Assembly: GCF_018122625.2 (NCBI RefSeq)
Contig: NZ_JAGQFT020000001.1
Coordinates: 186,001-250,000 of the forward strand
Direction of reading: 5' to 3'
DNA: 64,000 nt
Source: Coralloluteibacterium stylophorae
GTDB lineage: Bacteria > Pseudomonadota > Gammaproteobacteria > Xanthomonadales > Xanthomonadaceae
How positions within the stretch are numbered: position 1 is the first letter of the stretch; every line of letters starts with the position of its first letter. The notes under the pieces were generated by a model. It was given only the letters and a program-made list of their open reading frames with translations, had not been told where the DNA came from and did not search any database. The translations under genes and the position numbers were made by a program. Below, one piece after another: positions 57,874 through 64,000 of the stretch.

Positions 57874-60800
57874 ATGAACCTGCACCAGGAGCATCACTTC
57901 GAGCGCGAGATCTGCGCGCACCTTGCCGCGCACGGCTGGCTGCATGCCGATGGCGACGCAGCCGGGTACGACCGCCAGCGCGCCCTGTACATGCCGGACC
58001 TGCTGGCGTGGATCGAAACGACGCAGCCGGACAGCTGGCAGCGCCTGGCGAAGACGCATGGCGCGGCGATGGGCGAGCGCGTCGCTGAGCGCGTGCGCAA
58101 GAACCTGGACGAACGCGGCACGCTTGAGGTGCTCCGGCGCGGCGTGGAGATGCTCGGCCTCAAGGAGAGGCTGACGCTGGTCCAGTTCAAGCCCGCGCTG
58201 GCCCTCAACGCGACGACGCAGGCGCACTACGCGGCAAACCGCCTGCGCGTGGTGCGCCAGGTCCGGCACTCGCTCAACAGCCCGAAGGACGCGCTGGATC
58301 TCGTCCTCTTCGTCAACGGCATCCCGGTGGCAACGGCGGAACTGAAGTCCGATTTCACCCAGTCGGTGCATGACGCTGTCAACCAGTACCGCTTCGACCG
58401 TCAGCCCCACCCGAAGGGAGGACTTGCCGAGCCGCTGCTGTCGTTCCCGGGCGGCGCGCTGGTCCACTTCGCAGTGAGCCAGGCGGAAGTGATGATGAGC
58501 ACGCGGCTGGCCGGTACCGGGACTTGGTTCCTGCCTTTCAACCGCGGCAACCACGGCGCGGCCGGCAACGCGCCCAATCCGGAAGGCTTCGCGACCGCCT
58601 ACCTCTGGGAAGAGGTGTGGCAGCGCGACAGCTGGCTGGAGATCCTGGGCCGCTATCTGATCGGCAAGCGCGACGGCAAGAGGCAGCTGAAGTCGCTCAT
58701 CTTTCCCCGCTATCACCAGCTCGATGCGACACGGAAGCTGGTGGCGGACGTGCTCGCGCAGGGGCCGGGCCAGCGCTACCTGATCCAGCATTCCGCCGGC
58801 TCCGGCAAGACCAACTCCATCGCCTGGAGCGCGCACTTCCTCGCCGACCTGCACGGGCCGGACCACCGCAAGCTGTTCGACAGCGTGCTGGTGGTGTCCG
58901 ACCGCAACGTGCTGGACGCGCAGCTGCAGGAAGCGATCTTCGACTTCGAGCGCACGACTGGCGTGGTGGCCACCATCACCAGCGAGCACGGCAGCAAGAG
59001 CGAGCAGCTCGGCCAGGCGCTGAAGGACGGCAAGAAGATCATCGTCTGCACCATCCAGACCTTCCCCTTCGCGCTGAAGGCGGTGCAGGAGCTGGCGGCG
59101 ACCGAGGGCAAGCGTTTCGCGGTCATCGCGGACGAGGCGCACAGCTCGCAGACGGGCGAGGCCGCGGCGAAGCTCAAGCAGCTGCTGAGCGCCGAGGAAT
59201 GGGCGGCCCTGCAGGACGGCGGCGAGGTCGATACCGAGGCGCTGCTCGCGGCGCAGATGGAGGCGCGCAGCGCGTCCAGCGGCCTCACCTATGTCGCCTT
59301 CACCGCCACGCCCAAGTCCAAGACGCTCGAGCTGTTCGGGCGCCAGGGCGCGGACGGGCGGCCGCAGCCATTCCACGTGTATTCCATGCGGCAGGCGATC
59401 GAGGAGGGCTTCATCCTCGACGTGCTGAAGAACTACACGCCCTACAAGCTCGCCTTCCGGCTCGCGCACGACGGCCGGGAACTGGACGAGACGCAGGTCG
59501 AGCGGAGCGCGGCGACCAAGGGGATCATGCAGTGGGTGCGCCTGCATCCCTACAACATCGCGCAGAAGGTGCAGATCGTCGTCGAGCACTACCGCGAGAA
59601 TGTCCAGCCGCTGCTCGAGGGGCGTGCGAAGGCCATGGTCGTCGTCGCCAGTCGCAAGGAAGCGGTGCGCTGGCAGAAGGCGATCGGCGCCTACATCGCC
59701 CGGCGCGGCTACGGGCTCGGCGTGCTGACGGCCTTCTCGGGCGAGGTGGACGACCCGGAGAGTTATCCGGCGCCGGTCGGCGAGAACAGCGCCGACCTCA
59801 ATCCTGGACTGAAGGGTCGGGACATCCGCGAGGCGTTCGCCGAACCCGGCTACCACCTGCTCCTGGTCGCCAACAAGTTCCAGACCGGCTTCGACCAGCC
59901 ACTGCTGTGCGGCATGTACGTCGACAGGAAGCTTGGCGGGATCCAGGCCGTGCAGACGCTGTCGCGCCTGAACCGCGCGCACGCCGGAAAGGACACCACC
60001 TACATCCTCGACTTCGTCAACGAGGCGCCGGAGATCCTTGCCGCCTTCAAGACTTACTACGAAACCGCCGCGCTGGAAGCGACGACCGATCCGGAACTCG
60101 TCTACGACCTGCGCGCCAAACTCGACGCCAGCGGGCACTACGACGATTTCGAGGTGGAACGCGTGGCGAAGGTCGAGGTCGATCCCAAGGCAATGCAGGC
60201 GCAGCTCAGCAGCGCCATCGCACCGGTGGCCGATCGCCTTCTGAAGCGCTACCGCACGGCCCAGCTCTCGCGCGCACAGGCGCTCGAGGCGGGCGATGAC
60301 GCCGCTGCGCAGGCCGCCAAGGACGTGATGGACACGCTGCTGCTGTTCCGCGGCGACATGGAATCGTTCGGCCGGCTGTATGCCTTCCTGTCGCAGATGT
60401 TCGACTACGGCAACACCGGCATCGAGAAGCGCTTCCTGTTCTACAAGCGCCTGGTCCCGCTGCTGGAGTTCGGACGCGAGCGCGACAGCGTGGACCTGTC
60501 GAAGGTGGTGCTGACCCACCACACCCTGCGCAGCCTGGGCAGGCAGACCATGGCGCTGAACGCCGACGGCAGCTATCCGCTGAAGCCCATGGACGCCGTC
60601 GGCAGCGGCGGCGTGCAGGAGAAGCAGAAGGCCTACCTCGCCGAGATCATCGAGAAGGTCAACGGCCTGTTCGAGGGCCAGCTTACCGACGACGACCAGC
60701 TCGTCTACGTCAACGGCGTACTCAAGGGCAAGCTGCTTGAGAACGAGATCCTCGTGCAGCAGGCGGGCAGCAACAGCAAGGAGCAGTTCGCCAACTCGCC

Positions 60801-61002
60801 CGACCTCAAGGACGCGCTGATGCAGGCGATCATCGATGCCTTCGAGGCGCACACGACGATGAGCGGCCAGGCGCTCGGCTCGGAGCGCGTGCGGGAGGGG
60901 CTCAGGGACATCCTGCTCGGGCCGGCGCAGCTCTATGAGGCGCTGCGGGCGAAGAGTGGGAATATGCGGTCTGGGGCGGGAGTGGGGGGAGGGTCGGCCT
61001 GA
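57874..61002 (+). CDS. hsdR: type I restriction endonuclease subunit R
   Basis: 1042 residues. An N-terminal PD-(D/E)XK nuclease has Asp142, Glu156 and Lys158 in DLVLFVNGIPVATAELK. A helicase motor follows with Walker A SAGSGKT (Lys312) and DEAH (420-423), plus motif VI near LSRLNRAHAGKDTTY. It should translocate and cut DNA with HsdM and HsdS. The ATG at 57874 has AAGGGG ten bases upstream; a TTG at 57868 overlaps the fic stop (TTGA). All motifs are intact. Confidence 0.95.
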   Translation: MNLHQEHHFEREICAHLAAHGWLHADGDAAGYDRQRALYMPDLLAWIETTQPDSWQRLAKTHGAAMGERVAERVRKNLDERGTLEVLRRGVEMLGLKERLTLVQFKPALALNATTQAHYAANRLRVVRQVRHSLNSPKDALDLVLFVNGIPVATAELKSDFTQSVHDAVNQYRFDRQPHPKGGLAEPLLSFPGGALVHFAVSQAEVMMSTRLAGTGTWFLPFNRGNHGAAGNAPNPEGFATAYLWEEVWQRDSWLEILGRYLIGKRDGKRQLKSLIFPRYHQLDATRKLVADVLAQGPGQRYLIQHSAGSGKTNSIAWSAHFLADLHGPDHRKLFDSVLVVSDRNVLDAQLQEAIFDFERTTGVVATITSEHGSKSEQLGQALKDGKKIIVCTIQTFPFALKAVQELAATEGKRFAVIADEAHSSQTGEAAAKLKQLLSAEEWAALQDGGEVDTEALLAAQMEARSASSGLTYVAFTATPKSKTLELFGRQGADGRPQPFHVYSMRQAIEEGFILDVLKNYTPYKLAFRLAHDGRELDETQVERSAATKGIMQWVRLHPYNIAQKVQIVVEHYRENVQPLLEGRAKAMVVVASRKEAVRWQKAIGAYIARRGYGLGVLTAFSGEVDDPESYPAPVGENSADLNPGLKGRDIREAFAEPGYHLLLVANKFQTGFDQPLLCGMYVDRKLGGIQAVQTLSRLNRAHAGKDTTYILDFVNEAPEILAAFKTYYETAALEATTDPELVYDLRAKLDASGHYDDFEVERVAKVEVDPKAMQAQLSSAIAPVADRLLKRYRTAQLSRAQALEAGDDAAAQAAKDVMDTLLLFRGDMESFGRLYAFLSQMFDYGNTGIEKRFLFYKRLVPLLEFGRERDSVDLSKVVLTHHTLRSLGRQTMALNADGSYPLKPMDAVGSGGVQEKQKAYLAEIIEKVNGLFEGQLTDDDQLVYVNGVLKGKLLENEILVQQAGSNSKEQFANSPDLKDALMQAIIDAFEAHTTMSGQALGSERVREGLRDILLGPAQLYEALRAKSGNMRSGAGVGGGSA

Positions 61003-61102
61003 GCGTCGGCATCGGGTCGGAACAGGGCCTGCGGCTGGTGCCCGGTCTTGGCGCGCTCTCCGCCAGGTATGCACTACGGCGCCCGAGACGCAGGGAGAAC
61101 TG

Positions 61103-63553
61103 ATGGAAAGCCAAGCCGACCTCGCCGCCATTCCTCCGGTGCTCGCGTCCGGGCATGTCGTGGCAGGGCTGGGCGCTGCGCCGCGTGAGCTGCTGGCGAC
61201 CTGCCTGGCCTTGTTCGACGACAGCACCCTGCAGCGTCGCATCAGCACCCTCGTCCAGCAGTGGAGCACCAGGAAGCATGAGGCCGCCGCGTCGGCCGAT
61301 ACGGCGACGATCGCTGCGGTGCAGGACAGCGTGTGGAGATGGCAGGCTTCGCCGCTGTCCAATGATGCTTTGCGCGTCGTGCTGTGGATGTACCTGCGCG
61401 ACGCGTTCGGCCTGCCGGCCGCGACCTTCGCCTCCATGCGTTCAGCTGGCACCGCCGCAGATGACATCGTGGCGCGGGCTCTGCATCTGCTGCAGCCAGC
61501 GCCACGCGCGAAGCTCGCTCAGCAGTTGGGCTTGACGAAAGGCCGGAGCATGCCAGCGACGCTGGATGCTCTGGCGCGCAGGACGATGCAGGAGATGATG
61601 TCGTCCCTGGAGGCCGGCGACGCACGCTCGCGGCAGGCGTGCGACCGGTTTCTGGCCGACACCCGCGCCCGCCTGGCGGAGCTGCCACCGGAAGACCGGG
61701 CGCGGCTGATGCAGGCTGCAGGCGTCGATGACCTCAACGACGCTGCGCTACGAAGCGTCCTGCTCACGGGTGGCGGATTGGGAGTTTTCAGCGCAAGCGT
61801 CGGCCTCGCCGGGTTCTCGACCTACATCCTTGCCGCGCAAGCTTCGGCCCTGATCCCACTGGTCAGTGGGCCTGCACTGGTCTCGCTGGTGGCGGTGCTT
61901 TCGAATCCAATCACAGTCATCGCTGCAACCGTCGGGATGGGGTGGTGGGCCGCCCACTCGGTCAGTCACAAGGTACGTGGATCCATCGGCGTACGAGTGC
62001 TGTCACTGCTGGCGCTGAATGGGCTTGAAGGGGGCGCGGCTGGTGTACGCAACATGCTGGGGGCGTTCGCGGCTGTCGGCCGCCTTACCTGTGTGCGCAG
62101 CCTCCGTCCAGAAGCCCTCGCTGCGTACCAGGCGGATTGGGCTCGTATCGCTGGGAGCAGACGGAAGCCGGCCAAGGTGGACGCGTCGGTCCTAAAGCTG
62201 ATGGAGAGCCGCGCGGGCGGCGCGGCGCGGGGCGACCCATTCGGCCAGCTGCTGGCGGGAGCACGCGAACTGCATGACCCGTTGGCGCTGTCGGCGCTCA
62301 CGCTCGGCGACATCCTCTACAACGCGTACAGCCTGTCCCCCGGCGTGCTCGAGGCGGCGGACTTCTCCCGCGTCGAGGATCTCGAGGATCCGGTGGCATT
62401 CGCGGCGTTCGCGCATGGGATCGAGTCGATGAGCCCCGACGCCCGGCTCGGTGCCTTCAGCAGTCTGAAAGGCTATGTCGCGGAGCGGGTAGTGGCGGCC
62501 CGACTGGTCGAGCAGGGACACGTGGTCGAATTCCCCGGGACGGCCAACGAGGCGGGCTGGGATATCTCGGTGGACGGGGCGCTGTTCCAGATCAAGGACA
62601 CGACGGACCTGTCCGGCCTGCAGCGCCATTTTGAACGGGGCTACGACTACCCCGTATTCGCCAATGGCGAACTCGCGTCTGAGCTTGCCTCGCGCGCCGG
62701 CGAAGCCCTCCCCGAGTGGGCCGACAGGGTCCACTTCGTCGAGGGCTACAGCAATGAGATCGTCGAACATCTCACCCGATCCTCCCTCGAAGCGGGCGCC
62801 GACATGCTGCATCCGGACGTGCCGCTGTTTGCGCTGCTGTTGAGCGGCGTCCGCAACCTCCAGCGCATGAACCGTGGAGAAGTCACCGGTAGCCAGGCGG
62901 TACAGGAATTTTTTCTGGACGGCGGAACCCGCGCCGGCCTCGCTGTCGCCGGGAATTACATGGGAGCGGGCATCGGCCTCGTCGTGTTCGGCCCGGCTGG
63001 GGCGTTGGTGCTTGGTGCAGTGGTGCCGATCGTCAGCCAACTGCAGTCCGGCCGAGTGAGGGGAATGCTGGACCAGTGGGCGCAGGATGCAAGCTACCGC
63101 GCCTGGGCCGCGGCGGCGTGCGGTGCCCTGTCGGAGTTGGTGTCCCGGGCAGGATATCTGCTCAGGCGGAAGATCGGCCTGGTGCGATCCCGTCGGCCGC
63201 TCGAGGCGCAGGCAGTTGTGGTGCAGTACCTTCAATGGCGGGTAGACGATGAGCTGTGCTTTTTGCGGGAGGCCCACTGTCGGCTGAAGAGCATCAGTGA
63301 TGACACGGCTGAGCCGATCGAGCGCGTGGCTCAGCGCGTGCTTGTGTGGCTGAGCACGAGCACGCTGCACCCGTCGTCTTGCCAGCGCGAAGTCACGGCG
63401 CTCGGCACTATGTTTCGGCGCCGGCCTTCCACTGTCGACAGGGTTTCCGGCATCGCCGGCGAGACAGTGGAGGCGGCAAGCACAGGCATCAGGACCATCG
63501 TTCGCAGGTTCTCTGCCGGGATGGGTAGTAGCAGCGACAAGAAGAGAGGTTGA
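61103..63553 (+). CDS. unknown membrane protein with PD-(D/E)XK-like nuclease site
   Basis: 816 residues, not recognised as a known family. The N-terminal ~210 residues are helical. Residues about 215-285 are a set of hydrophobic, Gly/Ala-rich helices (GGGLGVFSASVGLAGFSTYI...), and another hydrophobic pair lies near 620-650 (NYMGAGIGLVVFGPAGALVL). Between them a PD-(D/E)XK-type site can be proposed: Glu461, then GWDISVDG (Asp487) and the FQIK motif with Gln496 and Lys498 (D-x8-QxK). A nuclease-like core held between membrane segments is unusual. It follows hsdR after 100 bp with its own ribosome site (GGGAG), so it may be part of the same locus. The prediction of the active site is by eye. 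Confidence 0.6.
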   Translation: MESQADLAAIPPVLASGHVVAGLGAAPRELLATCLALFDDSTLQRRISTLVQQWSTRKHEAAASADTATIAAVQDSVWRWQASPLSNDALRVVLWMYLRDAFGLPAATFASMRSAGTAADDIVARALHLLQPAPRAKLAQQLGLTKGRSMPATLDALARRTMQEMMSSLEAGDARSRQACDRFLADTRARLAELPPEDRARLMQAAGVDDLNDAALRSVLLTGGGLGVFSASVGLAGFSTYILAAQASALIPLVSGPALVSLVAVLSNPITVIAATVGMGWWAAHSVSHKVRGSIGVRVLSLLALNGLEGGAAGVRNMLGAFAAVGRLTCVRSLRPEALAAYQADWARIAGSRRKPAKVDASVLKLMESRAGGAARGDPFGQLLAGARELHDPLALSALTLGDILYNAYSLSPGVLEAADFSRVEDLEDPVAFAAFAHGIESMSPDARLGAFSSLKGYVAERVVAARLVEQGHVVEFPGTANEAGWDISVDGALFQIKDTTDLSGLQRHFERGYDYPVFANGELASELASRAGEALPEWADRVHFVEGYSNEIVEHLTRSSLEAGADMLHPDVPLFALLLSGVRNLQRMNRGEVTGSQAVQEFFLDGGTRAGLAVAGNYMGAGIGLVVFGPAGALVLGAVVPIVSQLQSGRVRGMLDQWAQDASYRAWAAAACGALSELVSRAGYLLRRKIGLVRSRRPLEAQAVVVQYLQWRVDDELCFLREAHCRLKSISDDTAEPIERVAQRVLVWLSTSTLHPSSCQREVTALGTMFRRRPSTVDRVSGIAGETVEAASTGIRTIVRRFSAGMGSSSDKKRG

Positions 63554-63621
63554 TGGCCGCCATCAAGTTCGGGCTGCTTGGGTTGGCAAATTTGGAGGGC
63601 AGGCGCGGTTTACACAGCTAG
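63553..63621 (+). CDS. short open frame coupled to the membrane-nuclease gene
   Basis: ATG 63553 overlaps the upstream stop (TGATG) and the frame ends at TAG 63619-63621 after 22 codons. The same frame continues beyond the stop to TGA 63814, so this may be the first part of a decayed gene. No motif is recognised. Confidence 0.25.
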   Translation: MAAIKFGLLGLANLEGRRGLHS

Positions 63622-63711
63622 GGATGCGGACATAGATGCAGCGGAAGAGTGGGAAATGGTGCTGGACGCCTCCGCCGATGCACGAGCCATCTCGATCCGC
63701 AGGAGTTCGCG

Positions 63712-63816
63712 ATGCGGGTCGGCGACTGCTTCTGCTATCGCTCTCTGTGCCCCAATGACAGCGATGCGGATCCGTGGGTCTTCGACGACGATGGCGGGTA
63801 TACGCAGGTGGAGTGA
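63712..63816 (+). CDS. small Cys-containing open reading frame (34 aa)
   Basis: ATG 63712 is preceded by AGGAG with a six-base gap, an excellent ribosome site. The peptide starts MRVGDCFCYRSLCPND and contains three Cys. It is in the same frame as 63553-63621. Whether it is a real small gene or the end of a decayed one is open. Confidence 0.35.
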   Translation: MRVGDCFCYRSLCPNDSDADPWVFDDDGGYTQVE

Positions 63817-63899
63817 GCCGACGACCGGGCCGCGGATGCTGCACCCTTCGTCGAAGATGGAGGTGCAGGAAACATGTCTTGTACGGAACGGGAGACAGC

Positions 63900-64000
63900 T
63901 TGAAGCGGACCATCTCCGATGAAGTCTTTCAGGCATTGCGCCTCCGCGCAGTCGGCGATGAAAGTGCCGACGATGTGCTGCGCCGGATTCTCGGGCTGCC
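63900..64000 (+). CDS. start of a gene cut by the window end
   Basis: TTG 63900 with GGGAG upstream starts a frame that runs off the window: MKRTISDEVFQALRLRAVGD and further, ending in ADDVLRRILGL. Such N termini occur in proteins with a ribbon/helix-type DNA-binding opening at restriction loci. The stop of a short upstream frame overlaps the start as TTGA. Product unknown. Confidence 0.5.
   Translation, partial: MKRTISDEVFQALRLRAVGDESADDVLRRILGL

Larger units (their letters stand above)
39060..64000. mobile_element. defence island inserted in hipA (right end outside window)
   Basis: All genes from the hipA break to the window end are accessory: Zorya, type I restriction-modification, GmrSD-like, GIY-YIG, Fic and unknown genes. 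They are tightly packed on one strand. No integrase, transposase or att repeat is visible inside the window, so how it entered is unknown and the right boundary is not seen. Confidence 0.6.

Noticed and set aside
57823-61467. 1214-codon open frame on the minus strand
   Set aside because: It is antisense to hsdR, which has all type I R motifs; the frame is open because of the high GC bias.
39060-64000. Prophage
   Set aside because: No phage structural, lysis, terminase or integrase genes; content is defence systems.

Overview
The window is about 64 kb of very GC-rich DNA from a gammaproteobacterium, almost certainly a member of the Xanthomonadaceae/Lysobacteraceae (Lysobacter, Luteimonas and Xanthomonas relatives). 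The main reasons are the arginine cluster and the repeats. Arginine is made through N-acetylornithine carbamoyltransferase (argF'), with a fused N-acetylglutamate synthase-kinase and proB at the end of the cluster. Clusters of REP-like palindromes of the GTAGGAGCGGCTTCAGCCGC type lie between genes. This family assignment is inference from gene content; no 16S gene is present.

Core region, 1-38441. (i) 34-2489, minus strand: yidD, pyrC and an M23 peptidase. (ii) dksA, converging on pldA over a perfect hairpin. (iii) cysS-sufE. (iv) A glycine-zipper envelope protein. (v) 7500-17014, plus strand: argF'-argG-argE-argB/A-GNAT-argC-argH-proB. A 34-codon reading frame with clustered Arg codons precedes argF', followed by mutually exclusive RNA hairpins, so the operon looks controlled by arginine attenuation. 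(vi) 17034-22685, minus strand: pgaABCD for poly-N-acetylglucosamine export. (vii) An orphan pair, a Tle1-like lipase effector with a lipoprotein that may be its immunity partner. (viii) tRNA-Pro(CGG). (ix) hemN-cydX-cydB-cydA divergent from cydDC, with a perfect FNR/Anr box between cydA and cydD. (x) guaB, two small exported proteins, and guaA, separated by REP-like arrays.

Accessory region, 38442-64000. After guaA lies a HipB-like repressor gene whose overlapping partner hipA survives only as about its first 12 codons. Foreign DNA joins there, and everything to the right end of the window is a defence island. It begins with an ASCH-domain gene and a complete type I Zorya system (zorABCD). 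Next come hsdM and hsdS of a type I restriction-modification system, six cargo genes (two unknown proteins, a GmrSD/DUF262-HNH nuclease, a GIY-YIG/DUF4357 protein, a protein with a glycosylase-like motif and another unknown), a fic gene with its own promoter, and hsdR. An 816-residue protein follows that combines membrane segments with a PD-(D/E)XK-like nuclease site. A short, partly decayed stretch and the start of one more gene end the window.

Most genes are packed with 1-4 bp start/stop overlaps, so translational coupling is the rule. The observations most worth following up are the arginine attenuator, the hipA junction whose hipB promoter now reads into the Zorya operon, and the uncharacterised proteins of the island, above all the membrane-nuclease protein at 61103-63553.
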